NCBI RefSeq assembly: GCF_020829625.1
Contig: NZ_JAIVFX010000003.1
Location: 124,001-188,000, forward strand
Length of the DNA stretch: 64,000 bases
From: Nostoc sp. XA010
GTDB lineage: Bacteria > Cyanobacteriota > Cyanobacteriia > Cyanobacteriales > Nostocaceae
Reading direction: 5' to 3'
Shown: positions 1 through 9,743 of the stretch, in pieces
Layout: each line of letters begins with the position of its first letter
How positions within the stretch are numbered: position 1 is the first letter of the stretch
The notes under the pieces: model-generated
Databases searched by the model: none
Told to the model about the DNA's origin: nothing
The model's input: the letters and a program-made list of their open reading frames with translations, nothing else
Position numbers and translations under genes: made by a program

Positions 1-32
1 TGAAAGAATCAAAAACAGAACTAGTGAGGATC

Positions 33-1043
33 ATGTATAATTCAGAAGCAGCTTTGGAAAAAGCAAAAGTGCGTGTAGGTTTGGTAGGTACCGGGTATGC
101 GGCAAAGTTTCGATCTGAGGCATTGCTCCATAATGAGGGAATGCGATCGCAGTTAATCGCAGCTGTTGGTCATACCGCAGAAACAACAGAAACCTTTGCT
201 AAAGAGTACCAGATTGAAGCGTTAAGTTCTTGGCAAGAGTTAGTAGAGCGTGAAGATATAGACTTAGTGGTGATCTGCACTATCAACCGAGATCATGGTG
301 CGATCGCTCGTGCAGCACTGAGTAGCGGCAAACATGTAGTTGTAGAATATCCTCTTTCGTTAGATGTAGTCGAAGCAGAAGAACTGATTGCCTTAGCCAA
401 AGCACAACAAAAACTCCTGCACGTTGAACACCTAGAACTTTTGGGTGGTTTGCATCAAGCTTTGAAGCAAAACTTAGCCAAAATTGGTGAAGTTTTTTTT
501 GTTCGCTACAGCACCATCAATCCCCAGAATCCTGCGCCCCGCAAATGGACTTATAACCACGAGTTGTTCGGTTTTCCCTTAATGGGAGCGCTGTCTCGCT
601 TCCATCGTCTCACCGATTTATTTGGTAAAGTATTTACTGTTAACTGTCACCAGCGATATTGGGAAATAGAACCGGAATATTACCAAACCTGTTTCTGCAC
701 TAGTGAACTGTGCTTTGATAGTGGACTTTTAGCCCAAGTAGTGTATGGCAAAGGCGAAAGTATTTGGCAATCAGAACGCAAGTTTGAAGTTCACGGTGAA
801 AAAGGTGGTTTAATTTTTGATGGCGACACTGGAATATTCATCCAGCCAGGGGAAACAACATCTATAGAGGTTGGACCTCGCCGGGGTTTGTTCGCCAAAG
901 ACACCACTATGGTGTTAGACCATCTTTTTGATGGCACTCCTTTGTACGTTACCCCAGAGGAGAGCTTGTATACCCTAAAGGTTGCTGATGCTGCACAAAG
1001 AGCTGCAAAGACAGGGTTAACTATGTTTATGAAAGATATCTAG
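33..1043 (+). CDS. bvdR: Biliverdin reductase, Gfo/Idh/MocA fold
   Basis: NAD(P)H-dependent reductase that converts biliverdin IXa to bilirubin in the cytoplasm. The N-terminus has a Rossmann motif (VGLVGTGYAA, about residues 15-24), followed by the family's EYPLSLD segment, HVEHLELLGG, and RYSTINPQNPAPRKWTY in the C-terminal sheet domain. These blocks match my memory of Synechocystis BvdR more closely than generic sugar oxidoreductases. At 336 aa it has the family length. A GTG at position 24 is in frame, but GTGAGGA lies just before ATG 33, so I prefer ATG 33, although that spacing is short. It is co-directional with the methionine aminopeptidase gene 10 bp downstream. The main alternative is an uncharacterised Gfo/Idh/MocA oxidoreductase. 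Confidence 0.85.
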   Translation: MYNSEAALEKAKVRVGLVGTGYAAKFRSEALLHNEGMRSQLIAAVGHTAETTETFAKEYQIEALSSWQELVEREDIDLVVICTINRDHGAIARAALSSGKHVVVEYPLSLDVVEAEELIALAKAQQKLLHVEHLELLGGLHQALKQNLAKIGEVFFVRYSTINPQNPAPRKWTYNHELFGFPLMGALSRFHRLTDLFGKVFTVNCHQRYWEIEPEYYQTCFCTSELCFDSGLLAQVVYGKGESIWQSERKFEVHGEKGGLIFDGDTGIFIQPGETTSIEVGPRRGLFAKDTTMVLDHLFDGTPLYVTPEESLYTLKVADAAQRAAKTGLTMFMKDI

Positions 1044-1053
1044 ATAAAAGTTA

Positions 1054-1830
1054 ATGAAAACCGAACTAATTGTTATTTTATCCCAACGAGAATTAGACAA
1101 AATGCGTCAAGCTGGGCGTTTAGCAGCTAAACTTCTCCAGCATCTCGAACCGTTCGTGAAGCCAGGAGTTAGCACTCTTGAACTCAATGATGAAGCCGAA
1201 CGTTGGACGCAAGCGCAGGGAGCAAAAAGCGCACCCCTTGGTTATAAGGGCTATCCTAAATCAATTTGCACCAGTGTAAATGAGGTAATTTGTCACGGCA
1301 TTCCCAATGCCAAGGAAATTCTCAAAGATGGTGACATTATTAATATTGATGTAACGCCGATTGTTGAGGGTTATCACGGCGATACATCTAAGACATTCTT
1401 TGTCGGTACTCCTTCCCCAAAAACGAGAAAATTAGTAGAGGTGACAGAAGAGTGTTTGCGCTTGGGTATTGCTGAAGTAAAACCTGGGGCACGCATTGGC
1501 GATATTGGTGCAGCTATTCAAGAGTATGCTGAAGGACAAGGCTTTTCTGTAGTGCGAGATTTCGTTGGACACGGTATCAGTAACGTTTTTCACACTGCAC
1601 CAGATGTTCCCCACTATGGTACACGCGGTAAGGGTAAGCGCCTCAGACCAGGGATGGTTTTTACTATTGAGCCAATGATTAACGAAGGTACTTACGAAGT
1701 CGAGGTTCTGGGCGATAAATGGACTGCTGTCACGCGCGATCGCAAGCTTTCTGCCCAATGTGAGCATACCTTAGCTGTAACTGAAGATGGCGTTGAAATC
1801 CTCACCCTACCTGAAGCTCCTGGCGATTAG
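1054..1830 (+). CDS. map: Type I methionine aminopeptidase
   Basis: Removes the initiator methionine from nascent proteins and uses two metal ions. All five ligands of the pita-bread fold are visible at the spacing of the E. coli enzyme: Asp99 (NIDV), Asp110 (HGDTSKTF), His173 (GHGIS), Glu206 (TIEPM) and Glu237 (CEHTLAVT). The substrate-contacting His81 (CHGIP) is also present. At 258 aa it is full length, with no N-terminal zinc-finger extension. It starts 10 bp after bvdR, so the two may share a transcript. Cyanobacteria usually carry several map paralogs; which one this is cannot be told from sequence alone. Confidence 0.95.
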   Translation: MKTELIVILSQRELDKMRQAGRLAAKLLQHLEPFVKPGVSTLELNDEAERWTQAQGAKSAPLGYKGYPKSICTSVNEVICHGIPNAKEILKDGDIINIDVTPIVEGYHGDTSKTFFVGTPSPKTRKLVEVTEECLRLGIAEVKPGARIGDIGAAIQEYAEGQGFSVVRDFVGHGISNVFHTAPDVPHYGTRGKGKRLRPGMVFTIEPMINEGTYEVEVLGDKWTAVTRDRKLSAQCEHTLAVTEDGVEILTLPEAPGD

Positions 1831-1930
1831 AAATCGCGGCTATACAAAGGTTCGCGTAGCGTCTCGAACAGAAGTCCACCTCCGTGGACTAAGAGAAAAT
1901 CAAAGGTTTTGTCTGTAAGGATAAATCTTT

Positions 1931-2233
1931 ATGGTTTCAGCCACTATTAATACAAGTAATCTTAGCTTTGAGGCATTCGTTGCTGGCTATCTGGATGATG
2001 TACGCTACGAGTTAATCGACGGAGAACTAATCGACTTAGAACTCACTGGACTTCATGAACAGGTAGCTGGGTTAATTAATCGTAAGCTCAACGTAGTAAT
2101 TGATCTGCTCAACTTGCCTTGGTTTATTCCTATGAAATGCCTGATTAAACCATTAGGTCAAAATTCAGCCTTTAGACCCAATGTTGTGATTTGTGAAACT
2201 CCATGTTTTAAACTGTTTCCTTTGCGCCTTTAG
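1931..2233 (+). pseudogene. Uma2-family (DUF820) nuclease, N-terminal fragment
   Basis: The product resembles the first half of the Uma2/DUF820 restriction-endonuclease-fold proteins that are abundant in Nostoc. It has the opening YELIDGELIDLELTGLHEQVAG and the segment FRPNVVICE. Full-length members are about 190 aa; this one stops at residue 100. The C-terminal half, with the E-x-K active-site strand and the DYALLGI/EFWIVD region, is missing and is not found downstream before the next gene at 2332. I call it a truncated, probably non-functional copy. The family's biological role is unknown. Confidence 0.65.
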
Positions 2234-2331
2234 AGGAAACCAAATTCATACGTTTAATTAGCAACGTCGTTTTCTGATGGGGAAGTGATGAGGTAATTTT
2301 TTTACCCTCTAAGTTCAGGAGAAACTCATTA

Positions 2332-3006
2332 ATGGCAGATATAACTCGTAACGGTACTAATGGCCCTGACACTCTAATTTACTCTAAGGAAAATGAATTT
2401 CTAGGAGATGATTTTCTTGCGAGTAGTTATTACGATCAAGTTTACATAAACGGATTAGACGGTGACGACATTATCGGCAGCGTTTCTTTTAGCAGCTTTA
2501 TTATCAATGGCGGTGCTGGGAACGATACTATTTATGGGAATATTGGCTTCGATGTCATTCAAGGAGATGATGTCGATGGCGTTGCAGGCAACGATTACCT
2601 CTATGGGAAAGAGGACACTGATGGTCTGTTTGGCCTTGGTGGCAATGATTTACTCAATGGGGGTGCTGGCACCGATACTCTCTATGGAGGCGATGGCAAC
2701 GATGTTTTCCAGTTCGACTCAGTTTCAGATAGTCAACCTGGTTTGTTACGTGATATTATCAAAGATTTTGTTGGAAACGGTAACTTACCAGGAGATCGAA
2801 TCGATCTATCTAGCATAGACGCTTACACCACCATAAAAGGCGACCAAGCCTTCACTTACATTGGAACTCGCGCATTCACCGCAGCAGGTCAGATCCGTTA
2901 TTTTGGAGGTATTGTCCAAGGTAACATTGATAGTAATCTAGCGGCTAATTTCGAGATTAAGCTTGAAGGATCACCACTACTAGTGGCAAGCGATATTATG
3001 GTTTAA
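2332..3006 (+). CDS. RTX (haemolysin-type) calcium-binding protein
   Basis: A 224-aa acidic protein with GGxGxDxLxGGxGxD nonapeptide repeats, e.g. GGAGNDTIYG (about residues 62-71), GGAGTDTLYGGDGNDVFQF (about 105-123) and several degenerate units between. These form calcium-binding beta-rolls in RTX exoproteins. Residues from about 130 (DIIKDFVGNG...DRIDLSSIDAY) resemble the C-terminal domain of serralysin-like proteins, which carries the type I secretion signal. No N-terminal signal peptide is present, as expected for type I export. The ribosome binding site AGGAG lies about 11 bases before ATG. No catalytic domain is present, so it is probably a structural or adhesive surface protein. No T1SS genes are adjacent. 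Confidence 0.85.
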   Translation: MADITRNGTNGPDTLIYSKENEFLGDDFLASSYYDQVYINGLDGDDIIGSVSFSSFIINGGAGNDTIYGNIGFDVIQGDDVDGVAGNDYLYGKEDTDGLFGLGGNDLLNGGAGTDTLYGGDGNDVFQFDSVSDSQPGLLRDIIKDFVGNGNLPGDRIDLSSIDAYTTIKGDQAFTYIGTRAFTAAGQIRYFGGIVQGNIDSNLAANFEIKLEGSPLLVASDIMV

Positions 3007-3033
3007 TAGACTTGTTGCAAAATTCCTTAACAC

Positions 3034-3075
3034 CCCCACTTCTAAAAGCAAATTCTTGAGAGTGGGGTTCTTATT
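3034..3075 (+). terminator. Putative rho-independent terminator after the RTX gene
   Basis: CCCCACT (3034-3040) pairs with AGTGGGG (3061-3067) over a 20-base loop and is followed by a T-rich run (TTCTTATTTTT). It lies 28 bp after the stop codon. The long loop makes it a modest candidate. Confidence 0.5.
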
Positions 3076-3178
3076 TTTGATTTCTGCAAGAAGTGAACAC
3101 AAGTATATGGGAATAGAGTAAAATCCGATTCCAATCCTTACGATAACCGTAAAGGTAATTGCTTATCTAGTCTTATAA

Positions 3179-4531
3179 TTATCTTCCCAACTTATTAGGA
3201 ATACCTTCACAACCACCAGGAATAGTCCCTCTAGTTTTCTCACCACCCCAAGTGCAACAGTAGTTACGTGCAGACTCAGACATGCGCTGTACATTGGTGA
3301 AATCGGCATTTTCCACCACAGCGCCTGTGTGTTCGCCGGTTTGATAATTTGGTGGTTGAGTGCGACTACGGGGTGATGCTTTATCTACTACACCATAGAA
3401 TAGGCGAATCCCATTGATGTCAGCACCACTGAGATTAGCATTATATAAAATAGTACGGGAGAGGTTAGCTTTTACTAAATCGCAATCGCTCAGGTTAGCG
3501 CGGACAAGATTAGCTTCGCTCAGGTCAGTCCAACGTAAATCAGTACCAGAAAGGTCTGCTGCGGCTAGCGTTACCCCTAAATCGATGACACGCACACCTT
3601 CTAGGCGGTCTTCTGCATATCCGCCACTGCCATCGAGAATGGCTCGACCTAATAGCCGATCGCGTTGTAAGGGTGAAAGCAACTTGGAACGTGAGAGAAA
3701 GCGGAGAATTTTTGCTTTACCACTGCCATCGACACTACTTAAAATTGCCGCAGTGCGTCCTTCGGCGATCGCTCTTTCTTGGGGCCAATCTTCTAATAAT
3801 CCTTCTTGATCTAATACTAAGTCTGAAACGCCTTGAAAATAGGAATCAATTGTCTGCTGCTGGGTAATTATGTTTTGCTGAACTGTTAGCAGGTTTTGCT
3901 GAATTGTCAAGTCTTTGGAAATCACATATTGTCGCCACGCCACGTAAACGGCGATGACGGCGATCAGAATTTGCCCCAAAGCGCCAAACCATTCTGCGAG
4001 GGTTCCAGCAATGTCCCAGTTAATCTGGCGTCCCAAAATAAGCAAGCGATCGCCCACACCTGTAAACTTGATCAAGCCGATGATCGCTACTATTAGTCCC
4101 AAAATGGCAACAAACAGAGTGCGTTCTTGGGCTGAAAACCACTCGTATAATGCTTTTTGCAACCAAGGCAATAATATCGCTAGGGATAAGAGCAAAGTTA
4201 TCAGCGTTCCGATAATGCCGACGATCCAGTTATTGAGGATAACTCCAATGAAGGTGATGGCGATCGCTATTAAAGTAACTAGCAATGCCCTCGGCTTAAC
4301 TAAAAATTGCTTGGTAGTAGGTTGCTGAAAGTCAGAACGGGCTTGTTGGAGAGGAGTTGTATATTGTGGAGATTTCAAAGATGCGATCGCTGCTAGGGCT
4401 TGTTGTGTGGCTAGTACTTCTGAGCTTAGGTTCTTCTCAGTTGCACTCCCGTCAAAGTCATCCGGCTGCAAGTCGTTTTCGGGGATTGGTTCTGGGGTTG
4501 GTAGATTAGAGGAATTAGATTCAATCGTCAT
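3179..4531 (-). CDS. Pentapeptide-repeat membrane protein
   Basis: A 450-aa protein with a Pro/acidic N-terminus (about 1-80). Four hydrophobic segments follow: a pair at about 82-126, one at 138-156 and one at 183-204. Next is a Gln-rich, coiled-coil-like stretch (about 208-235). Near 320-378 is a short right-handed-helix pentapeptide array of A(D/N)LS/R type (AAADLSGTDLRWTDLSEANLVRANLSDCDLVKANLS). The C-terminal tail (about 385-450) has a paired Cys (NYCCTWGG) and no domain I recognise. Pentapeptide domains are common in cyanobacteria and mostly uncharacterised. It is convergent with the RTX gene, and its function is unknown. Confidence 0.8.
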   Translation of the reverse strand: MTIESNSSNLPTPEPIPENDLQPDDFDGSATEKNLSSEVLATQQALAAIASLKSPQYTTPLQQARSDFQQPTTKQFLVKPRALLVTLIAIAITFIGVILNNWIVGIIGTLITLLLSLAILLPWLQKALYEWFSAQERTLFVAILGLIVAIIGLIKFTGVGDRLLILGRQINWDIAGTLAEWFGALGQILIAVIAVYVAWRQYVISKDLTIQQNLLTVQQNIITQQQTIDSYFQGVSDLVLDQEGLLEDWPQERAIAEGRTAAILSSVDGSGKAKILRFLSRSKLLSPLQRDRLLGRAILDGSGGYAEDRLEGVRVIDLGVTLAAADLSGTDLRWTDLSEANLVRANLSDCDLVKANLSRTILYNANLSGADINGIRLFYGVVDKASPRSRTQPPNYQTGEHTGAVVENADFTNVQRMSESARNYCCTWGGEKTRGTIPGGCEGIPNKLGR

Positions 4532-4739
4532 GTTTTCTATTTTGCCCCAGCAGATTCAGTTCAACATCTGTTTTATCAGAAATTGCACTAAATCAAAAAT
4601 ATTCATGTACCTGAGAAAGGCTAAATTTAGTAGTTTTCAATAGCATCAAGTAGACACAATTTTTAGAGTCACAACATTTAAATAGAAGCTGGCACTGGCA
4701 AGCATTTTTTGATCCCCTTTGTCCCGTATGCCCTCTGCC

Positions 4740-6110
4740 TTATGTTTGGTCTACAGTTTGAATTGTCAGCATTTGAGGGGGTGTAGCATCAGGTGGGTAG
4801 ATAAAATCCACTTGTACTAGTCGCTGCTGGCCAGGGGATATTTTTAATTGAGCAAGCGGTTCTCCCATCTGTCCCCGTTGTTGAACTAAATGCCAGTATT
4901 GGGTTCTAGGTAAGCCATTATCGTCATTGTAGCGAATACGAACTGTGCCTCGAAAAAAGACGGATGGTTGGGGTGGTGAAAAAAAGCGAAGCCCTGGTTT
5001 ACTTAACTGATCTTCTTTGATAGGCGTTTGGAAAAGCACTTTTATAGTTTGCGGCTTATCCGTATTGTTGATTAATGGTAGAGAGATGTTGTATTCAATG
5101 CCGTAGTTGCCGTGAGCTTCGTAAGCAGTACCAGGATAACGCGCCACTAATTTAGCCGTTTGGTTTTGTCCAGTACCCATTTTGCCTGCCAGAAGGGTAC
5201 TTAAACCGTAGGAAAAAGCTTGTCCTGATTCGGGAATTGTCAGATATGAACTATTCTCGTTGGTAACTTGTACTTGCCAACGAGAGCCAACAGCTACCCC
5301 CGCTACTCGTCCGTAAATTTCTTTCGCCCCTGCAAGGTGATTGGGAGGACTGGGGGCAGGTTCACGAGGCCCAGCAAAATCACCATTTTCTAACAAATTC
5401 TCCCATTCTTTTAAAGTGGGCGCTCGTTCACTACCATCGGGATTGAATTTGGCAAACATGGCTAGATTCGCCATATAAACTGGACTATCACTATACAAAC
5501 GCAATAAAGTAGAACGTCCATTCAATGGCGGGGTCAAAGAACGCACTGGAATGGGATGATTCATTAACATGCGGCTTTGTTTTGGTGGAATTACCAACTG
5601 GGCTGGCCATCCTGACTGCCGTCTGACTCGCAGCATATCATTCATCACGCGATCGCCTGGCCCTGCATAAATATTTCCCGAATTATTTTCTTGCATGGCG
5701 GGAAGTTTGATAAAAGGTGCATCAGGTTGACTAACATAACTAGCTGCTTGCAATATATTGACAGTTGCAGAGCGATCGCTTGGATTGTAAACAATCACCC
5801 CCAAATAAAGAGTCCGCAAATCATTTGGAGTCTCAATCGCTCTAGCAATATGGTGAGAAAATAAATCAAACCTTCCCTGAAATGGAAAGTTCAAGTGGGC
5901 GCTGGGCACTTTTTTGCCTTGAGGAGGAAATGTAGACAGCAGAATTCCTTCACTCTGAACTACTTCTGGATTATTACTGTTAAATACTGGTACTTCATCA
6001 AGATGTCCTGTTAAAGGTCTTGTTTGTTGGGGAATGAAGATTTCCTGTGGTGTAGGTGCAGGAGAAGGCGATGCTTGAGCCAAAAACAAATAGGAAAGAA
6101 AATTAAGCAT
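4740..6110 (-). CDS. DUF3370 domain protein
   Basis: A 456-aa protein with a very short hydrophobic N-terminus (MLNFLSYLFLAQA) that looks like a minimal signal peptide. A Pro-rich linker and the block VFNSNNPEVVQSEGILLSTFPPQGKKVPSAHLNFPFQGRFDLFSHH follow; I associate this block with the cyanobacterial DUF3370 family. The rest looks like a beta-rich exported protein (LYLGVIVYNPSDRSATVNILQAASY, IYAGPGDRVMNDMLR, LLRLYSDSPVYMANLAMFAKFN). No catalytic motif is visible. Its function is unknown; an envelope location is inferred from the N-terminus. It is transcribed alone, with gaps of about 200 and 600 bp on either side. Confidence 0.8.
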   Translation of the reverse strand: MLNFLSYLFLAQASPSPAPTPQEIFIPQQTRPLTGHLDEVPVFNSNNPEVVQSEGILLSTFPPQGKKVPSAHLNFPFQGRFDLFSHHIARAIETPNDLRTLYLGVIVYNPSDRSATVNILQAASYVSQPDAPFIKLPAMQENNSGNIYAGPGDRVMNDMLRVRRQSGWPAQLVIPPKQSRMLMNHPIPVRSLTPPLNGRSTLLRLYSDSPVYMANLAMFAKFNPDGSERAPTLKEWENLLENGDFAGPREPAPSPPNHLAGAKEIYGRVAGVAVGSRWQVQVTNENSSYLTIPESGQAFSYGLSTLLAGKMGTGQNQTAKLVARYPGTAYEAHGNYGIEYNISLPLINNTDKPQTIKVLFQTPIKEDQLSKPGLRFFSPPQPSVFFRGTVRIRYNDDNGLPRTQYWHLVQQRGQMGEPLAQLKISPGQQRLVQVDFIYPPDATPPQMLTIQTVDQT

Positions 6111-6300
6111 TTATTCAAAAAGCAATTTATCGCTGAAGTTAAGAATACAGCATACCTAAATTGTCCTGACAGCGATGTCTACGACGGGCTACGCCAACGC
6201 TAGACCTGTTGCTCACCTGACTTTAACAGCCTGGAGCGATCGCTTTATTATGCTTACTCCTTCGAGGTGAATGAGTATTCTTCTAAGGACAATACTCTGC

Positions 6301-6462
6301 AATGCCAACGCATCGGCTAACAATGCCAACGCATCGGCTAACAATGCCAACGCATCGGCTAACAATGCCAACGCATCTACTAACAATGCCAACGCATCTA
6401 CTAACAACGCCAACGCATCGGCTGACAATGCCAACGCATCTACTAACAATGCCAACGCATCC
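6301..6462. repeat. 21-bp tandem repeat (minisatellite), 7 full units plus a partial
   Basis: The unit AATGCCAACGCATCGGCTAA(C) repeats head to tail. Variation is mainly at GGC/TAC (CATCGGCT versus CATCTACT). It sits in the 606-bp gap between the DUF3370 gene and chlP. Because 21 is a multiple of 3, several frames stay open: the minus strand reads as DALALLA heptads and the plus strand as NANASAN. No spacers are present, so it is not CRISPR. The rest of the gap contains the dispersed Nostoc-type repeat ACGACGGGCTACGCCAACGC (about 6180-6200) and nothing else I recognise. Confidence 0.9.
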
Positions 6463-6716
6463 CCTTGCATTAAAAACGCTACAATTTTACGCAAAGCTGT
6501 ACTAAGCTGTCGCGCCTACAAGTTGCACTTTTTGGACACCGTAATTCTTGATAAATCAAGAATGCTTTGGAGAAGTAAAGACGCGACAGCTTATCAAATG
6601 ATAAAAATATATTGTGGGGTAGGCATCTTGCCCGCCCTGATTAATGAGCGTGCAGGATGTCCACCCCACAAAATTGATTAATGTATTTATCGTAATTTCC
6701 AGTCCTTTGCACGCAA

Positions 6717-7937
6717 TTAAGGTGCAAGGGCATTACCCCGAATTAGACTACCAATGGTTTTGGCAGTAATTTTCAGTTGGGTGATGGGATTAGCTGGGAC
6801 AACCGTCTTATACAGATAGCTATCGAATGTTAGCCGTTGTACATCAAGGTCATCACACATTTCCACAAACGCTTCGCGGGTGGCGTTGGAACGATAGAAC
6901 ACGGTTTGCAGAATGTCCAGCACCTTGTAAGTGAGTCCGTATCTTTTATCCCAACGCTTCAGGTAAACCTTCAGGTCGCCTTCTGTAGGAATACGGCTAC
7001 CACTGTTAGATGTTTCTACAATGGTTTCGGCACACATCCGCCCAGATTTAGCGGCAAAATAAATACCTTCACCAGAAGACTTAGTAACGTAACCAGCAGC
7101 ATCTCCCACTAAAGCGATGCGACCAACAACACGACGGGGACGGGGATGTTCAGGAATGGGGTGCGCTTCGACTTTGATGATTTTACCGCCTGCCAATTTC
7201 TCGGAAGCACGGGCGCGGATACCAGCTTGTAACTGTTTGATGCTGGCTTTATTGATGTGCATCGTACCAGTACCGACAGCTACGTGGTCATGTTTGGGGA
7301 AAACCCAAGCGTAGAAATCGGTAGAAACGTCATCACCGACATACATTTCGGCGAGGTCGTTGTAGTAGGCCATTTTGTCTTCGGGTAAGCGAATCCGCTC
7401 TTGGAAAGCGATCGCATAATTGTAATCCCCAGCGTCCATTTCTTTAGCAACGCGAGAATTAGCCCCATCTGCCCCAATAATTAAATCCACCTTCAGAGTT
7501 TTGGCAATACCCTGTGATATACCATCTGTGTGGTCAATGTAATGGATGGTATAGGGATCAGTATTGTTTCCTGGTATATCAAGTTTATGAACAGTAGCAT
7601 TAATTAAATTTGCGCCGACTTTTGCCGCGCGATCGCGCAAAAAGCCATCCAGCACTTCCCGACGGCACATTCCTATATATTCATCTTCATTTATCAGATT
7701 AATATCAACCTCACGATTGGAAGGCGAAATCATTTTCATCTTCCGTACCCGGCGATCGATAATCTCTGGTGGTAAGTCAAATTCACTCACCATACATAGA
7801 GGAATTGCACCCCCACAAGGCTTTGCATTGTCTAGCTTCCGCTCAAACAGGTAGGTTTCAATCCCAGAGGCTGCCAGTGTTTCTGCGGCAGATGAACCAG
7901 CAGGGCCTGACCCAATAACAGCAACCCGTAGTGTCAA
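6717..7937 (-). CDS. chlP: Geranylgeranyl reductase
   Basis: A flavoprotein that reduces the geranylgeranyl chain to phytyl for chlorophyll and tocopherol synthesis. It has an N-terminal FAD dinucleotide motif VIGSGPAGSSAAE, then YLFERKLDNAKPCGGAIP (the conserved PCGGA block), and a second FAD contact, RIALVGDAAGYVTKSSGEGI. An open frame extends to 7952, but a TTG at 7937 is preceded by GGGAGAAAG at good spacing. It yields MTLRVAVIGSGPAG, the N-terminus and 406-aa length I expect for cyanobacterial ChlP, so I choose it. It is monocistronic, with a 174-bp upstream gap shared with a divergent gene. Confidence 0.95.
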   Translation of the reverse strand: MTLRVAVIGSGPAGSSAAETLAASGIETYLFERKLDNAKPCGGAIPLCMVSEFDLPPEIIDRRVRKMKMISPSNREVDINLINEDEYIGMCRREVLDGFLRDRAAKVGANLINATVHKLDIPGNNTDPYTIHYIDHTDGISQGIAKTLKVDLIIGADGANSRVAKEMDAGDYNYAIAFQERIRLPEDKMAYYNDLAEMYVGDDVSTDFYAWVFPKHDHVAVGTGTMHINKASIKQLQAGIRARASEKLAGGKIIKVEAHPIPEHPRPRRVVGRIALVGDAAGYVTKSSGEGIYFAAKSGRMCAETIVETSNSGSRIPTEGDLKVYLKRWDKRYGLTYKVLDILQTVFYRSNATREAFVEMCDDLDVQRLTFDSYLYKTVVPANPITQLKITAKTIGSLIRGNALAP

Positions 7938-8126
7938 AGGTCTTTCTCCCAATCTTCACATTTACCGAGAGCATACTACCATGGTCTTTCTAGTGATTTG
8001 GCGCTTTTCCTCCAGGTTCCTGCACAAATGCAATATTCCTTAATGTTTCGATACGAAATAGGGATTGTGGATTGGATATTGAAATTGGGAAGAATGAAGA
8101 ATATTGCCTAGTCTTTAGCCCCCAGT

Positions 8127-8621
8127 ATGCAGCATTCTTTATTTGATTCTCTTAGCAGACAAGTCAGCGTTGGCGCAATTAGTGGCTATCAAAAGCATAT
8201 TTCCCCATATAAAGGCTTTGTTTGCGCTCACCGCTTGTTATATGTCCGTGAATCTTGCTCTGGCTACTTCAAGCGGGTAGTTGCCAAGGAAGGGTCAAAA
8301 GCAGCTTTTGTTAATTCCCGTGAAAGATTTCAAGCTTACAAGCAAGCTAACCAAATTTTGCGAGCGCAAACCGAGAACTCGGAAGAATCTACCCAAAAGG
8401 AATCAGACACGCAGCAACGACAACAAGCATTTGGTAAAGTTGCTCAAAAATCCTCATTTATTAGCAGCAATAATACTTACTGTTTTGATTGTGCCGATTT
8501 GGGCTGCAATTGTGCCAATCTGGTTAGCATGACTCCTGATTGTGGTTCCCCGGATTGTGGTTCCCTAGATTGTAGTTGTGCTGACTGTAGCTTCCTCGAT
8601 TGCGGCAGTTGTAGTAGCTAA
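8127..8621 (+). CDS. YidD-like protein with Cys-rich tail
   Basis: Residues about 20-60 (GYQKHISPYKGFVCAHRLLYVRESCSGYFKRVVAKEG) match the YidD/DUF37 pattern YQxxISPxxG-C-SCSxY-xxxG. The usual CRFxPTCS is altered, with CAHRLLY in place of CRFxP. YidD helps membrane-protein insertion. After a charged linker, the C-terminal 46 residues contain 11 Cys in CxxC, DCG and DCS arrangements. This tail is not part of canonical YidD and could bind metal or form disulfides. At 164 aa it is about twice the length of E. coli YidD. No transmembrane segment is evident. Confidence 0.7.
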   Translation: MQHSLFDSLSRQVSVGAISGYQKHISPYKGFVCAHRLLYVRESCSGYFKRVVAKEGSKAAFVNSRERFQAYKQANQILRAQTENSEESTQKESDTQQRQQAFGKVAQKSSFISSNNTYCFDCADLGCNCANLVSMTPDCGSPDCGSLDCSCADCSFLDCGSCSS

Positions 8622-8726
8622 AATCTTGGCTAAATCTTATTATCTCTAACTAACGACATATGCTATATGTAAGACACAGTAATCCTAGCAGGAAACTGTA
8701 GATTTAGTTGTAGAGGTACAGCCGCA

Positions 8727-9743
8727 GTGGGTATAGTAGTTGAGAATGTCTCTAAACAATTCGGGAGTTTCAAGGCAGTTGATCAGGTCAGCCTGGAAAT
8801 TAAGAGTGGTTCGCTAGTTGCGTTGCTCGGCCCATCAGGATCAGGTAAATCTACGCTACTACGGTTAATTTCAGGTTTAGAAATGCCAGATAGCGGCAAA
8901 ATCCTGCTTACCGGTAAGGACGCTACATACCAAAGCGTGCAACAGCGCAATATTGGCTTTGTGTTTCAGCACTATGCCCTATTTAAGCATCTAACTGTCA
9001 AGCAAAATATTGCCTTTGGCTTAGAAATTCGTAAGGCACAGCCAAAGAAAATTAAGGGGCGAGTAGAACAGTTACTAGAATTGGTGCAATTGAATGGATT
9101 AGGCGATCGCTATCCATCACAACTTTCTGGTGGTCAAAGACAACGGGTAGCATTGGCAAGGGCACTGGCAGTAGAACCTGAAGTATTACTGCTAGATGAA
9201 CCCTTTGGCGCACTTGATGCTAAAGTCCGCAAAGACTTACGGGCATGGTTACGCCGCCTCCATGATGAGGTTCATGTTACCACAGTTTTTGTCACCCACG
9301 ACCAAGAAGAAGCAATGGAAGTCTCCGATGAAGTTGTGGTGATGAATAAAGGGCGTGTGGAACAGGTAGGAACACCAGCAGAAATTTATGATAATCCTGC
9401 CACCGCATTTGTGATGAGCTTCATAGGCCCGGTGAATGTGTTACCCAGCAACTCCAAGATTTTTCAAAGTAGCGGATTTGATGCGCCACACCCACAAGTA
9501 TTTTTGCGTCCACAAGATGTGATTTTGGAAAAGGTTTCTAACGGTTCTACTACACCTGCGACTGTGAGCCGTTTGATACATTTGGGTTGGGAAATTCAGG
9601 TAGAATTAACTTTCGATGATGGGCAAGTGGTGATGGCGCATTTAACACGCGATCGCTTCAACCAATTAGAATTAGAACCGAAACAACGGGTGTATGTAAA
9701 GCCAAAGGATGCCAAGTCCTTCCCTCTGTCTTATTCAATTTAG
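8727..9743 (+). CDS. cysA: ABC transporter ATPase, sulfate/thiosulfate (CysA-like)
   Basis: A 338-aa ATP-binding subunit with Walker [10 protein letters not shown] (about 36-44), Q-loop VFQHYALF, signature [15 protein letters not shown] (about 133-147), Walker [12 protein letters not shown] and H-loop [15 protein letters not shown]. The opening [23 protein letters not shown] and the C-terminal regulatory segment ([13 protein letters not shown]) are typical of CysA, which powers sulfate uptake. The start is GTG at 8727. No permease or binding-protein genes are adjacent, so the substrate is inferred from sequence type only. A molybdate or phosphonate ATPase is less likely. Confidence 0.8.
   Translation: MGIVVENVSKQFGSFKAVDQVSLEIKSGSLVALLGPSGSGKSTLLRLISGLEMPDSGKILLTGKDATYQSVQQRNIGFVFQHYALFKHLTVKQNIAFGLEIRKAQPKKIKGRVEQLLELVQLNGLGDRYPSQLSGGQRQRVALARALAVEPEVLLLDEPFGALDAKVRKDLRAWLRRLHDEVHVTTVFVTHDQEEAMEVSDEVVVMNKGRVEQVGTPAEIYDNPATAFVMSFIGPVNVLPSNSKIFQSSGFDAPHPQVFLRPQDVILEKVSNGSTTPATVSRLIHLGWEIQVELTFDDGQVVMAHLTRDRFNQLELEPKQRVYVKPKDAKSFPLSYSI

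Noticed and set aside
6301..6462. Possible CRISPR array
   Set aside because: Units are directly adjacent without unique spacers, and no cas genes are present in the window. The same holds for 35647-35897.
6213..6494. 93-codon minus-strand frame of DALALLA heptads
   Set aside because: It is a translation of the 21-bp tandem repeat. No start context, no homology, and the complementary strand is equally open.
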